From assembly GCF_900167935.1 (NCBI RefSeq), contig NZ_FUYL01000005.1, forward strand, positions 124,001 through 188,000: 64,000 nucleotides of DNA. Reading direction: 5' to 3'. The notes below the pieces were generated by a model, which saw nothing but the letters and a program-made list of their open reading frames with translations, did not search any database and was not told the origin of the DNA. The translations under genes were made by a program, and so were the position numbers. This document shows positions 16,093 to 25,944 of this stretch, one piece after another; position 1 is the first letter of the stretch, and each line of letters starts with the position of its first letter. The DNA comes from Maribacter arcticus (GTDB taxonomy: Bacteria; Bacteroidota; Bacteroidia; Flavobacteriales; Flavobacteriaceae).

Positions 16093-18294
16093 ATGAATAC
16101 AAAAAACTCTACCTACAGCGCAAGTAGTATTCTAATATTACTTTTTTTGGTGTTCTCAGCAGTAACTAACCTCAGCGGTCAAACTACCGAGCAACGTTTA
16201 CAGATAGCTTCGAACAATAAGAGTATCGAGCTGGCTAGTTTTAAATCTAATTTGGTTTCTGATTATGAAATGAAAAGAGTACAATTGAAAGAAGTTGCAA
16301 AACTGAACAATTGGAAAATTAAGGAAACACTTGCAAACGGTAAAAAAGTTGAATTACAAGAAATAGGTGAAGATGGTAGTCCTTTATATTATGAGACATA
16401 TTCTGATGAGGCTGGTTTAGTATCCAGAGCTAGTGCGTTAAATACAAATGGTATGTTGGGTCTTCATTTAGATGGTGATGGTATGCAAGTAGGTGTTTGG
16501 GATTCAGGCGTAGCTTTAGAAAACCATGTTGAATACTCATCTAGAATTAAAATCGGTGATGCTGATACCGAAGTAGATTCTCATGCAACCCGAGTAACCG
16601 GCAGTATTATCTCAACTGGTCATAAGAAAGATGCGAAGGGCGTAGCTAGTATGGCAAGTGTTGTATCTCATGATTGGACAAGAGATAAAATTGAAGTTAC
16701 TGAGGCTGCTGCTGACGGGCTTTTACTTTCTAACCACTCATACGGTATTAAAGCGGATCGTGTACCAGATTGGTATTTTGGTGCTTATACTAAAGTAGCT
16801 CAAGATTGGGACAAAATTATGTACAACGCACCTTACTACTTAATGGTTTCTGCTGCAGGTAATGCACAAAAAAGTAGAGATAACGAATCACCTACTTACG
16901 GTACAACTGCAGATGGTTTTGATGTATTGTTAGGTTTCACTTTAGCTAAAAACGGAATTACAGTAGCTGGCGCAAATTCTAAAATTGATAGAAACGGTAA
17001 CTTGAAAAGTGCAGATGTTTCTGCTTACAGTAGTTTTGGTCCCGTTGATGATGGTAGAATTAAACCAGATATCGCTGGTAATGGTGGATCAGTGCTTTCT
17101 ACAGATTCTTCTAGTAATACTAGTTACTATACCTCTTCCGGTACTTCAATGGCTACCCCAGGTGTTACTGGATCTTTATTATTGTTGCAACAGTATAATG
17201 AAGAATTATATGGTTCTTATATGAAGGCTGCTACTCTAAAAGGTTTGGCTTTGCATACAGCAGATGATGTTGATGCTCAAGGGCCTGATTATAAAATGGG
17301 ATGGGGTATTATGAATGCAAAGAGTGCTGCTGAGGTTCTTTATAATAAGGACTTTACTAGTCATGTTGCCGAAGAGTCATTAGAAAACGGAGAAACATTT
17401 TCAATGACTGTTTCTGCAGAAGGAAATGAGACATTAATAGCTTCAATTTCTTGGACAGATTTAGAATCAAGCTTTATTAATAGAGGTGAATTAAATAATA
17501 ACACTGCAGCTTTGATTAATGATTTAGATATTAGAATCACCCAGAATGGCAAGACTTTTTTGCCTTGGAAATTAAATCCTGCACAGGCAAGTAGTGCTGC
17601 AACCACAGGAGATAATAAGGTAGACCCTTTTGAACGTATAGAGATACTAAATGCAAATGGTACGTATACCATTACAGTTACTCATAAAGGTGAATTACAA
17701 AATAACACGCAAGATTTTTCTATCATTCTTTCAGGTGTAATGATGACTACTTGTTCAATTGAAGCTCCAGAACAAATTTCTTTAGAAGAAACCGAAATTT
17801 CTAGCGTAGGCCTTACTTGGGATGCTACTGTAGACGGACTTTATGAAATACAGTACAAAGAAGTTCACCAACAAGAATGGTCTACAGAATACATTACCAT
17901 CAATAATTTTGCTTGGAATGGATTAATTGTTGATAATACGTATTCTTTTAGAATAAGAACTTTTTGTTCTCAAAATGTAGCTTCTGAATACAGCGATCCA
18001 GTTACTTTTATCTTTCAAGGTGAAGATACTGTATTGGAAACTTTTAATACATTAAGTATTGATTCTGAAATTCCTTTTAGTGTATATCCTAACCCTGCTG
18101 TTGACGAAATTCAATTGAATATTGAAACTACCGATAGTACAGTTTATAGAATTGTAAGTACAGGTGGTGTAGAGTTGAAAATGGATTCAGCTACCAATTC
18201 TAGAATTAATGTTTCTGATTTGCCTACAGGATTATATGTTTTACAAATTCAAGATTTTGACGTGAATAAGAGCACAAAATTCTATAAATATTAA
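16093..18294 (+). CDS. S8 family serine peptidase with T9SS C-terminal sorting domain
   Basis: From the ATG at 16093 the protein has 733 residues; a TTG at 16045 is rejected. A signal peptide (about 1-30, ending NLSGQ) is followed by a short pro-region and a subtilisin domain with Asp137 (VWDSG), His164 (DSHATRV), Asn257 (AAGN) and Ser352 (GTSMATP). After the catalytic domain come a beta-sandwich region (about 440-560), a fibronectin type III-like domain (about 565-645) and a T9SS type A sorting domain starting at FSVYPNPAVDEI and ending TKFYKY. It should therefore be secreted through the outer membrane by the gliding-type system, with the last domain removed. Its target is unknown. It converges on the DUF3124 gene with only 2 nt between stops. 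Confidence 0.93.
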   Translation: MNTKNSTYSASSILILLFLVFSAVTNLSGQTTEQRLQIASNNKSIELASFKSNLVSDYEMKRVQLKEVAKLNNWKIKETLANGKKVELQEIGEDGSPLYYETYSDEAGLVSRASALNTNGMLGLHLDGDGMQVGVWDSGVALENHVEYSSRIKIGDADTEVDSHATRVTGSIISTGHKKDAKGVASMASVVSHDWTRDKIEVTEAAADGLLLSNHSYGIKADRVPDWYFGAYTKVAQDWDKIMYNAPYYLMVSAAGNAQKSRDNESPTYGTTADGFDVLLGFTLAKNGITVAGANSKIDRNGNLKSADVSAYSSFGPVDDGRIKPDIAGNGGSVLSTDSSSNTSYYTSSGTSMATPGVTGSLLLLQQYNEELYGSYMKAATLKGLALHTADDVDAQGPDYKMGWGIMNAKSAAEVLYNKDFTSHVAEESLENGETFSMTVSAEGNETLIASISWTDLESSFINRGELNNNTAALINDLDIRITQNGKTFLPWKLNPAQASSAATTGDNKVDPFERIEILNANGTYTITVTHKGELQNNTQDFSIILSGVMMTTCSIEAPEQISLEETEISSVGLTWDATVDGLYEIQYKEVHQQEWSTEYITINNFAWNGLIVDNTYSFRIRTFCSQNVASEYSDPVTFIFQGEDTVLETFNTLSIDSEIPFSVYPNPAVDEIQLNIETTDSTVYRIVSTGGVELKMDSATNSRINVSDLPTGLYVLQIQDFDVNKSTKFYKY

Positions 18295-18296
18295 TA

Positions 18297-18806
18297 TTAT
18301 TTTATTCTTCTAGATTGTGTTGTAAATGAAAGTCCTTGTTGACCAACCGTTGAATTCATAACCCCTTCAAACAAAGGTTCAGGGGAACCTATAGGAGATT
18401 TCCATTCAAAAATAAAATTCGAACCAGTGCCGCCTTCAACATCCATCTCATCGATAATTATCGCAGTAGTTTCCAACGGTGCTAAATAAATAGGATGACT
18501 AAAGTAGTTCCTTAAAGAAGTGCCGTGGGTATCAAAATATTCTGCCTTCAATATAAAGAGTGTGTCCTTCTCACTGGTATTTCTTAAACTCACCATAGCA
18601 GTTAGGTTATGTGTTTTGTGTTCAGTACTACTATAAATTTGGGAATAGATGGATAAATATGATTTTCCATGCATTAAAGAATCTTTAGTTGGTATGGAGA
18701 CTTCCCTTTTCGACCAGTTTTCAGGATTTATGGAACTGATTTCCTTTTCTTGCATACAACTGAATAGTGTTATAGTTACAAAGGATAATAAAATGAACTT
18801 TTTCAT
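18297..18806 (-). CDS. DUF3124 family lipoprotein
   Basis: The 169-residue product has a lipoprotein signal (TITLFSC, Cys about residue 17). The body matches DUF3124 with the SYLSIYSQIYS block (about 50-60), NLTAMVSLRNTS (about 67-78) and the DEMDVEGGTGSNFIFEW segment. It is predicted to be an envelope beta-sandwich protein; no function is known for the family. It is a single gene, convergent with the subtilase and followed upstream by a 114-nt gap to the exonuclease gene. Confidence 0.8.
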   Translation of the reverse strand: MKKFILLSFVTITLFSCMQEKEISSINPENWSKREVSIPTKDSLMHGKSYLSIYSQIYSSTEHKTHNLTAMVSLRNTSEKDTLFILKAEYFDTHGTSLRNYFSHPIYLAPLETTAIIIDEMDVEGGTGSNFIFEWKSPIGSPEPLFEGVMNSTVGQQGLSFTTQSRRIK

Positions 18807-18920
18807 ACGTAAGTGTTGTTTAGAACAAATTGCACTGCTAACAAAATTACATCATTCATGCTGTTTTTAGAGCTCTGATTTTTATTTTTAGTAAGAATTA
18901 AACCGTTTTTATGATATTAT

Positions 18921-19640
18921 CTATTTGGCAACCTTCTTTACTTCATCATCTTTTAATAACGGTTCATTTCGTAGTCTTAAATAAACTTGTGCTGTAGTAA
19001 GAACATCTAACTCGCAATAAGTTACAATTCGTTTTAAATCGTTTTTCTCATAATAGATTGCTTTTACCATACTACCATCAATATCTTCTTTTGGAGAGGG
19101 TATGCCCAGAACATGAGCCATTAATTTTAAAGATGTATAATGTTTGTAGTCTCCAAACTTCCAAAGTTCCATCGTATCTATGTGTGGAATCTCCCAAGGT
19201 TTTTTGCCGAATAGGTCTAATTTGTTCGGTAAAGAAATGCCGTGAATAATCATTCTACGCGCTATATATGGAAAATCGAATTCTTTGCCATTGTGAGCAC
19301 ACAATATGTTTTTTGTATGGTTAAAATGATCATTCAACAATGTTTTAAATTCCTGTAATAACGTAGTTTCTTCTCCGTGAAAAGTAGTCAGTCTAAAACT
19401 TCTATCTTTTCCTTGAAATGTAAAATAGCCTACTGAAATGCAAATGATTTTGCCAAATTCTGCCCAAATTCCTGCTCGATCGTAATATTCTTCTGCAGTA
19501 AATTCCTCTTTACGTTGGTATTGAGATTTGTGCGCCCATAGTTCTTGTGTAGTATCATCTAATTGGTCAAAAGAACATTTTTCTGGTACTGTTTCAATAT
19601 CTAAAAAAAGAATATGCTCAAGTTGTATCTTATTTGGCAT
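18921..19640 (-). CDS. PolB-like 3'-5' exonuclease (DEDDy family)
   Basis: The 239-residue protein is a stand-alone DnaQ/RNase H-fold nuclease related to the proofreading domain of family B polymerases. Metal-binding residues are visible: Asp14 and Glu16 in LFLDIETVP (ExoI), Asp122 in AHNGKEFDFPYI (ExoII) and Tyr208/Asp212 in TYCELDVLTT (ExoIII), which makes it a DEDDy enzyme. There is no polymerase domain. It probably trims DNA 3' ends in repair, but the substrate is not established. The N-terminus MPNKIQLEH and length are as in other Bacteroidota members. Confidence 0.88.
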   Translation of the reverse strand: MPNKIQLEHILFLDIETVPEKCSFDQLDDTTQELWAHKSQYQRKEEFTAEEYYDRAGIWAEFGKIICISVGYFTFQGKDRSFRLTTFHGEETTLLQEFKTLLNDHFNHTKNILCAHNGKEFDFPYIARRMIIHGISLPNKLDLFGKKPWEIPHIDTMELWKFGDYKHYTSLKLMAHVLGIPSPKEDIDGSMVKAIYYEKNDLKRIVTYCELDVLTTAQVYLRLRNEPLLKDDEVKKVAK

Positions 19641-19808
19641 AGAGATGTAAATTGCTATGAAATAGGAATTTAAGATTATTTCTTCAATTCTAAGCCTAAT
19701 TTAATTGGTTTCAAAATATGGTATCTTTAAAACTGGATATCAATTGCTATGAAATCTTACAATTATATTTTAGCCGAATATTCTGCCTAATTACTTTTAA
19801 AACTATAC

Positions 19809-20939
19809 ATGATATCCATAATTACGGGTTATAAACGCCAAATTATTTTAGTTCTTTTTGCCGCGATTATTCTTTTTTCGTGTAGTAACGACAATATTCA
19901 AGAAACAGAGAATATTCAAGATTTTAATCTTACAATTATAGGTGAAGACTTGCAAGATGTTTACCAATATGACTATGAAAGTGTAAATAATACAGGAACC
20001 CAGACCAACCTTTCGAGTGAATTAGGTATACAGAATAATTACTTAACTCTGCGCGAATTTGAGGGTTCGTTGTCATTTTATTCGTTTTCAAATAATGCAA
20101 TTTCTATTACTCAAAAGAATTTAGCCACAGGTAGAATTACTGATTTTCCTAATTTTTATACTATTAGCGCTGAACGGTCTTTGGTTTGGGGAATTAATGA
20201 TGAGAGTTCAGTTTATTTCGGATTATACAAACCTCTTGGGTCTACTAATTTGACATTACGTGTTGTTTCTCTTGCCGAAATGCAGGGTTTTGATATTTCA
20301 CTAGAATTTGGAATTGATAGGTTGTATGAACCTTTATATGATAATGGAAATTTGTTTATTACCTACTTAACTGGAAATGAAAATTATAAACTTATAATAT
20401 ATAATGCGGATGCTAACGCCATTGTGAAGACCTTTGAGTTTGGAAAAGAAAAACCTAGTTTTCTTATTACAGACTTGGGTAATTTGGCAATCTTCACGCA
20501 AGATGGCAATGGTAATACCAATTTAGAAATGTTTGATACATTAAACTTTCTTAGTATATCTACTTCCATATTTTCAATGACCCAACCTTTTAAAGTAGGT
20601 CCGATAAATGGCGCTATAGTGAATGAAAAATTATATTACCAATATGTCTATACCCAACCTTTTGAAATTGAGAACGGACCTGCTTTTCTAGACTTGACTT
20701 CTGGCGATAATAGGATTTTGGATATTATAGGTCTGATTAATAAAGTAAATGATGATGAAGGTATAATTATACGGCCGTTATTTGGTCAGTATCTTTCAGA
20801 TATAAATCTCTTTGTCATTTCATATGCACTTCAAAATGCGATAGGGGAAGAAATAGGAGGCTTTTTATTGGTTTCCTTAGATGGTAATTTGGTCGTACAA
20901 AGAAATTTGGCATTCCTTCCAACACATTTTATTGATTAA
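19809..20939 (+). CDS. Unrecognised lipoprotein, probably a beta-propeller
   Basis: I do not recognise the family. The 376-residue product has a short basic start, a hydrophobic segment and a lipobox (ILFSC, Cys about residue 25), so it is exported and lipid-anchored. The rest alternates short hydrophobic strands with polar loops rich in Asn, Asp and Gly (for example ITDFPNFYTISAERSLVWG and NGNLFITYLTGNENYKLIIY), which suggests a propeller or beta-rich fold. There are no cysteines apart from the lipidated one. It is transcribed alone behind a near-consensus box TATCTTTA (19722-19729). Confidence 0.6.
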   Translation: MISIITGYKRQIILVLFAAIILFSCSNDNIQETENIQDFNLTIIGEDLQDVYQYDYESVNNTGTQTNLSSELGIQNNYLTLREFEGSLSFYSFSNNAISITQKNLATGRITDFPNFYTISAERSLVWGINDESSVYFGLYKPLGSTNLTLRVVSLAEMQGFDISLEFGIDRLYEPLYDNGNLFITYLTGNENYKLIIYNADANAIVKTFEFGKEKPSFLITDLGNLAIFTQDGNGNTNLEMFDTLNFLSISTSIFSMTQPFKVGPINGAIVNEKLYYQYVYTQPFEIENGPAFLDLTSGDNRILDIIGLINKVNDDEGIIIRPLFGQYLSDINLFVISYALQNAIGEEIGGFLLVSLDGNLVVQRNLAFLPTHFID

Positions 20940-21114
20940 GGCATTACCGACCACCTAGTCTATATTTCACTTGCAAATGGACTTAGGATTTTAAAAAAAG
21001 AAAGATGGAAAACTAATTTTTATCGACCAAAACCTATTTAACTGTCGAGAAACCTGTTTTTTAATTATAAAACAAACTGGATAGTCTGTTTAGTAAAACC
21101 TAAAAATAGATGCT

Positions 21115-21591
21115 TTAGAATAAACTCTGTTGTTTGTGCGGACTTTCATGTTCTAATAACCACTTTTTTCGGTGCAGTCCACCGGCATAACCAGTAAGAG
21201 AGCCATCACTGCCAATAACTCTATGGCAAGGAACAACAATCCAAAGTGGGTTTCTGCCATTTGCAGATCCTACAGCTCTAATGGCTTTGGCGTCACCAAT
21301 CAATTTAGAAAGTTCCATATAGGAAGCAGTTCTACCATAGGGTATATTTTGCAGTTCTAACCACACCTTTTTTTGAAATTCTGTGCCCTCAGGGTTTAGG
21401 TCTAATTGAAATTCTGTTCGAATTCCTTCAAAATATTCATTCAGTTGATAAACGGCATCTTCTAATGATTCTGGTATAACATCAGTTAGTGGTTCTTCAG
21501 AATCTAATACAATGATAGAGGAAAGTCCTTCAGAGCTGCCAGTTATTTTCGCAACCCCTAATGGTGTAGTAATAAATGCAACATCCTCCAT
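21115..21591 (-). CDS. ogt: Methylated-DNA-[protein]-cysteine S-methyltransferase
   Basis: The protein repairs O6-alkylguanine by transferring the alkyl group to its own cysteine. The acceptor is Cys122 in PCHRVIG, preceded by the helix-turn-helix region YMELSKLIGDAKAIRAVGSANGRNP (residues 91-115). The ATG at 21591 gives 158 residues and a clean 16-nt gap to the upstream CNNM gene; the TTG at 21639 would overlap that gene and is rejected. It is the last gene of the seven-gene hemF unit, which says nothing clear about its role. Confidence 0.93.
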   Translation of the reverse strand: MEDVAFITTPLGVAKITGSSEGLSSIIVLDSEEPLTDVIPESLEDAVYQLNEYFEGIRTEFQLDLNPEGTEFQKKVWLELQNIPYGRTASYMELSKLIGDAKAIRAVGSANGRNPLWIVVPCHRVIGSDGSLTGYAGGLHRKKWLLEHESPHKQQSLF

Positions 21592-21607
21592 TGTAATAAT
21601 TTGGTTT

Positions 21608-22735
21608 TTATTCGTCTGGTGAAACACTTGGCTTTTCAATGACTCCGGAAGCTTTTGCCCGTATTTCCCAATTTTTTCGGGCTAGCACCTGTAAATCTGC
21701 GATATTATCGCTTTCATCCATTATTTCTAGTCCTAATAAGGTTTCTATAACATCTTCCATAGTTACTAATCCACTCACAGAACCATATTCATCTACTACA
21801 AGTGCGATAGCTTCACGTTTTTGAATAAGGGTTTCAAACAATGTTGGGATTGGTGTGCTTCTTCTTGTTACAAGTATTTCGCGCTTAATCTCTTTTAATG
21901 GTATCTCTCCGTTTTGATCAATCATCTCTTCGAGAACATTATCCTTCAATACATATCCGGTAATGTTATCCATTATTTCTGTGTACACAGGAATTCTAGA
22001 AAAACGTAATTTTTGATTATCCTTGAAGAAATCTGCTATCGATTTCTCTTCAGAAGCTATTTTCATAACTGCTCTTGGTGTCATAATATCCTTTACAAGG
22101 ATATCTTCAAAGCGCAATAAATTTTTAATAATTGTAGATTCAGATTTCTCGAAAACCCCTTCTTTATGAGCCATATCGGTCATGGCGTGGAAATCTTCTC
22201 GACTAAATACACTACCATGATGTTTGCCACCACCGACCATTTTTGTGAAAAGGCGTAATACCCAGAGTAGCCCTGTGTATTTTAAGCCTAACACCATAAC
22301 ATTTAAGGTTTTTGCCGAAAAATTAGCGAGTTGTTTCCAATAGGTAGCACCGATTGTTTTAGGGATAATTTCTGATGCAACAAGTATAAGAATTGTCATT
22401 ATAGTAGATACAACACCTACCATAAGGTCTTCTGTAAATTCTAAACCAAAAAATGAACGACTTTCATCACCATATAATTCAGCATAGGCTGCTTTGGCCT
22501 GTACACCTACTAAAATTGCCCCCACCGTGTGGGCAATGGTATTTATAGTTAGTATAGCGATTAAAGGTTGATCTACGTCTTTCTTGAGAACCTCTAAAGT
22601 TTTACCAAACGATTTACCCTCTTTAAGTTTAACGTTTATAAATGTAGGCGTAATGCTTAACAATACTGCTTCTAATATGGAACATAAGAATGAAAAGAAA
22701 ATGGAAATGAATGCGTAAAATGCTAATAGTCCCAT
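21608..22735 (-). CDS. CNNM/CBS-domain membrane protein (hemolysin family, short form)
   Basis: The 375-residue protein has an N-terminal DUF21/CNNM membrane domain with three to four segments (about 1-160; note ASEIIPKTIGA) and a CBS pair (about 195-335; VKDIMTPRAVM and LVVDEYGSVSGLVTMEDVIETLLG). Related proteins are linked to Mg or Co efflux and tolerance. The C-terminal CorC/HlyC transporter-associated domain is missing: the chain ends about 40 residues after the second CBS motif. This short form appears intact rather than truncated, because the stop is followed closely by ogt. The ion is unknown. Confidence 0.85.
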   Translation of the reverse strand: MGLLAFYAFISIFFSFLCSILEAVLLSITPTFINVKLKEGKSFGKTLEVLKKDVDQPLIAILTINTIAHTVGAILVGVQAKAAYAELYGDESRSFFGLEFTEDLMVGVVSTIMTILILVASEIIPKTIGATYWKQLANFSAKTLNVMVLGLKYTGLLWVLRLFTKMVGGGKHHGSVFSREDFHAMTDMAHKEGVFEKSESTIIKNLLRFEDILVKDIMTPRAVMKIASEEKSIADFFKDNQKLRFSRIPVYTEIMDNITGYVLKDNVLEEMIDQNGEIPLKEIKREILVTRRSTPIPTLFETLIQKREAIALVVDEYGSVSGLVTMEDVIETLLGLEIMDESDNIADLQVLARKNWEIRAKASGVIEKPSVSPDE

Positions 22736-22772
22736 AACATGGTTTTATAAATCGAAGATATCAATAAAATTA

Positions 22773-24116
22773 CTAAGGTTTGTACTGTATTGCATTATCG
22801 AATGCCTGATAAAAGACTTGTTGAATAGCTGACCGAATATTAAGTTCGTAAATATTTCTATTATCTCTAGTGGGGTACACTCGATTTGAAAGAAAAATAT
22901 AAATTAATTGATGCTCTGGATCTGCCCAGACAAAGGTTCCTGTGAAACCACTATGCCCAAAACTATTTTGACCTACTTCTGGAGCGGGGTAGGCATCTGT
23001 CAAGGTAAAATTGCTATTATTCAAGTATGGTTTGTCAAAACCTAAACCTCTTCTGTTTTCGTTTTCTGGATACTGTGTTCTGGTAAATTCTTCCATTGTT
23101 GTTTCTGAGATATATCGTTTACCTGAATAAATTCCTTTTTGAAGAAACATTTGCATGATTATAGCTAAATCGGCTGTAGTGCCAAATAGCCCGGCATTAC
23201 CTGAAATACCACCTAATAACGAAGCATTTTCATCATGTACCCAACCCTTAGTTAAAGTATGTCTATAAATAGTATCTACCTCGGTTGGAACAATTTTGTT
23301 AGTGAAATTTTGATTGCTAGGTAGAAATCCAAAAGTTTTCATACCAAGTGGTTTGTAAAATTCCTGAGCCATATAATCCTCATATGGCATTCCTGTAATT
23401 TGCGAAACTACCTCTGGAAAGATTAGAAAAGTTAATCCTGAATATGTGTACTTTTTATCAGTTGAGACTTCAGAACGATTTATCATTCTGTACATTTTCC
23501 TATGAAATCTATTTTTTACATAGATGTTTTCATACGCTTCGTTCTGAAATCTTTTGCTCGTCTTACCACGCAAAAACCTTTTTTTAAACTGACCGTTATT
23601 TTTTAAAGCTTCACTTAGAAAAACAATATAGGGCTTAAGACCTGCTTGATGTGCTAATATTTCTCTAAGCGTAATGTTTCTTTTGTCTGCCCTGTGTTTC
23701 CAAGGTTTCCAATAGGAGCTAAAGGGTTGGTCTAAATCAAGTTTTTCTTCATCAACCAATTTCATGATTGCCGGTAATGGACCTAAAATTTTGGTTACTG
23801 AGGCCAAATCGTAAATATCATTTAGGGAAACAGATTGTATACTATCGTAGGTGTGAAACCCATAAGTTTCATGAAAAATAATGTTTCCTTCTTTTGCGAT
23901 TAATAGTTGCGCTCCTGGAAAAGATTTATTTTTTATACCATTCGTTATGATACTATCTACCTTTTGGTAAATACTTAAAGAGTCTAATTCAAAATGTGCT
24001 AAAGAAGATTTTTGTAAAGTGGATTCTTCTGGTAACAATAAAATATTCAATTGATTTTCTTGCGCATTAAGCCCAAAAAATAATAAACCAAATAGTATTA
24101 TATGTATTTTTTTCAT
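22773..24116 (-). CDS. Serine hydrolase, beta-lactamase/class C PBP-like
   Basis: The 447-residue product carries a signal peptide (about 1-19, GLNAQ) and the serine beta-lactamase fold. Ser106-x-x-Lys109 (SVTK) is the catalytic pair, Tyr225-Ser226-Gly is the second motif and HSG (388-390) takes the place of KTG. The HSG triad and the 'GAQLLIAKEGNIIFHETYG' type opening place it with class C-like esterases and peptidases rather than true beta-lactamases. It resembles the hydrolase domain that is fused to NagZ-type glycosidases in other Bacteroidota, but here it stands alone. It likely acts on peptidoglycan or esters in the periplasm. Confidence 0.85.
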   Translation of the reverse strand: MKKIHIILFGLLFFGLNAQENQLNILLLPEESTLQKSSLAHFELDSLSIYQKVDSIITNGIKNKSFPGAQLLIAKEGNIIFHETYGFHTYDSIQSVSLNDIYDLASVTKILGPLPAIMKLVDEEKLDLDQPFSSYWKPWKHRADKRNITLREILAHQAGLKPYIVFLSEALKNNGQFKKRFLRGKTSKRFQNEAYENIYVKNRFHRKMYRMINRSEVSTDKKYTYSGLTFLIFPEVVSQITGMPYEDYMAQEFYKPLGMKTFGFLPSNQNFTNKIVPTEVDTIYRHTLTKGWVHDENASLLGGISGNAGLFGTTADLAIIMQMFLQKGIYSGKRYISETTMEEFTRTQYPENENRRGLGFDKPYLNNSNFTLTDAYPAPEVGQNSFGHSGFTGTFVWADPEHQLIYIFLSNRVYPTRDNRNIYELNIRSAIQQVFYQAFDNAIQYKP

Positions 24117-24134
24117 GAAAAAACGGTCAAATAA

Positions 24135-25124
24135 TTATCCCATAATCCGTATCACATCTTTCGCAAAGTAACTCGCGATGACATTGGCGCCAGCTCTTTT
24201 GATAGCAGTTAATTGTTCCATCACTACGGCATCGTGATTTAACCAACCTTTTTCTGCCGCTGCTTTTACCATAGCGTATTCACCAGATACTTGATAAACA
24301 GCAACAGGAACATCTACCTCATTCTTTATTTCGCGAACGATATCTAAATAGCATAAACCTGGTTTTACCATTACAATATCAGCTCCTTCTTCAATATCCA
24401 TCTGAGTTTCTCTAATTGCTTCAAAGCGATTAGCGAAATCCATTTGGTAGGTATTTTTATCTTTGGGGACGTTTTTAATATCTACAGGGGCAGAGTCTAA
24501 AGCATCTCTAAACGGACCATAAAATGCACTAGCATATTTTGCACTATATGCCATAATTCCTGTATTTATATATCCTTCATCTTCTAAGGCTTCACGAATA
24601 CTTAAAATACGGCCATCCATCATATCACTTGGAGCTACAAAATCAGCTCCCGCTTTCGCGTGCGATATGCTCATCTCTGCTAGAACTTCAACGCTTTCAT
24701 CATTTAATATTTGTCCATTAGAAACAATACCGTCATGACCATATGAGGAATAGGGGTCAAGGGCAACATCGGTCATTACCAACATATCTGGACATGCATT
24801 TTTTACCGTTTTTATTGCTAATTGCATTAATCCGTTTTCGTTCAATGCTTCAGAACCGCTGTTATCCTTTAAACTATCAGGAACTTTTACAAATAATAAG
24901 ACAGAGTGTAAGCCCATTTTCCAAAGTTCTTTCACCTCTTTTGTTAAATTGTCTAGGCTAAGACGGTAATAGTTGGGCATTGAAGCGATTTCCTCTTTTA
25001 TCCCTTTACCCTCTACCACAAATAGTGGAACCAAAAAATCACTTGGACTAATTATGGTTTCGCGCACCATATTGCGAACTGCTTCTGAGCTTCTTAATCT
25101 TCTATTTCTTATAAGTGGGTACAT
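24135..25124 (-). CDS. hemB: Porphobilinogen synthase HemB
   Basis: HemB condenses two 5-aminolevulinates to porphobilinogen. The start is the ATG at 25124 (329 residues); a TTG at 25166 would overlap the phzF-like gene. The Schiff-base lysines are Lys196 (YSAKYAS) and Lys254 (VMVKPGL). The metal segment at about 119-132 reads DVALDPYSSYGHDG: the three zinc-binding cysteines of Zn-type enzymes are Ala, Asp and Asp, so this is a magnesium-type enzyme. It is the fourth gene of the unit hemF-DUF4421-phzF-hemB-hydrolase-CNNM-ogt. Confidence 0.96.
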   Translation of the reverse strand: MYPLIRNRRLRSSEAVRNMVRETIISPSDFLVPLFVVEGKGIKEEIASMPNYYRLSLDNLTKEVKELWKMGLHSVLLFVKVPDSLKDNSGSEALNENGLMQLAIKTVKNACPDMLVMTDVALDPYSSYGHDGIVSNGQILNDESVEVLAEMSISHAKAGADFVAPSDMMDGRILSIREALEDEGYINTGIMAYSAKYASAFYGPFRDALDSAPVDIKNVPKDKNTYQMDFANRFEAIRETQMDIEEGADIVMVKPGLCYLDIVREIKNEVDVPVAVYQVSGEYAMVKAAAEKGWLNHDAVVMEQLTAIKRAGANVIASYFAKDVIRIMG

Positions 25125-25146
25125 GTATTTATTTTTATCTATTAGT

Positions 25147-25935
25147 TTATAATTTAATCTCTCCAATCAAATAGCAAACCGCATTTCCTGATATTTTAAC
25201 ACGGTCTCCATTATGTTGACATTGTAGCTCACCACCTCGTTCAGAAAGTTGTTTTGCAGATAATTGAAGCTTCCCAAGTTTTTTAGACCAATAAGGGGCT
25301 AAAGTGGTATGAGCAGAACCGGTCACCGGATCTTCTGGAATACCACATTGTGGTGCAAAAAATCGAGAAACGAAATCTACTTCATTCCCCTTTGAAGAAA
25401 CAATAACTCCTCTGCAATCTAATTTATTTAAAAGATGAAAATTTGGTTGAATTGCTTCTATGTCCTTTTGTGTTTCATAGATTAGCATATAATCGGTTTT
25501 CCCTTTAAAGGTTTCTAACGGTTGTTTCCCTATCGCTTTTGAAATATCGAGTTGTTCTGAAACAGCGATTAAATCATCCGTAGGAAAATCCATAGTAAAT
25601 AGTCCAACTTCATTTTTTTGAACTAATAGCTCACCACTTCGAGGAGAAATAAACCGAAGCGTATTTTCTTTGAACCCATAGTAATTATAAAGTACGAAAG
25701 AAGTTGCTAAAGTAGCATGACCGCATAGGTCCACTTCAATTTCTGGAGTAAACCAACGAAGCTCGTAGTGATTTTCTTTTTTAACCGCAAATGCGGTTTC
25801 AGCTAAATTATTCTCTGCAGCAATCTTCTGCATTAGTTCATTTGAAAGCCATTCATCTAGAATGCAAACTGCTGCGGGATTACCACCAAACAATTTTGTA
25901 GTGAATGCATCAATTTGATATATTTTTTGCTTCAT
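25147..25935 (-). CDS. PhzF family isomerase-like protein
   Basis: The 262-residue protein has the PhzF/diaminopimelate-epimerase fold, with the N-terminal IDAFTTKLFGGNPAAVCIL block (residues 8-26), the ENNLAETAFAV segment bearing the conserved Glu (about 46), DLCGHATLA (about 70-78) and the C-terminal EDPVTGSAHTTLAPYW. PhzF enzymes isomerise small acids; most members outside phenazine clusters have unknown substrates. It lies between DUF4421 and hemB with short gaps (9 and 22 nt), so its co-expression with heme genes is likely but the reason is unclear. Confidence 0.9.
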   Translation of the reverse strand: MKQKIYQIDAFTTKLFGGNPAAVCILDEWLSNELMQKIAAENNLAETAFAVKKENHYELRWFTPEIEVDLCGHATLATSFVLYNYYGFKENTLRFISPRSGELLVQKNEVGLFTMDFPTDDLIAVSEQLDISKAIGKQPLETFKGKTDYMLIYETQKDIEAIQPNFHLLNKLDCRGVIVSSKGNEVDFVSRFFAPQCGIPEDPVTGSAHTTLAPYWSKKLGKLQLSAKQLSERGGELQCQHNGDRVKISGNAVCYLIGEIKL

Positions 25936-25944
25936 GCTAAACTT

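Noticed and set aside
20940-21114. Possible short open frames after the lipoprotein at 19809-20939
   Set aside because: Peptides of up to about 30 codons exist in this gap, but none has a start, promoter or recognisable similarity, and stops occur in all frames.
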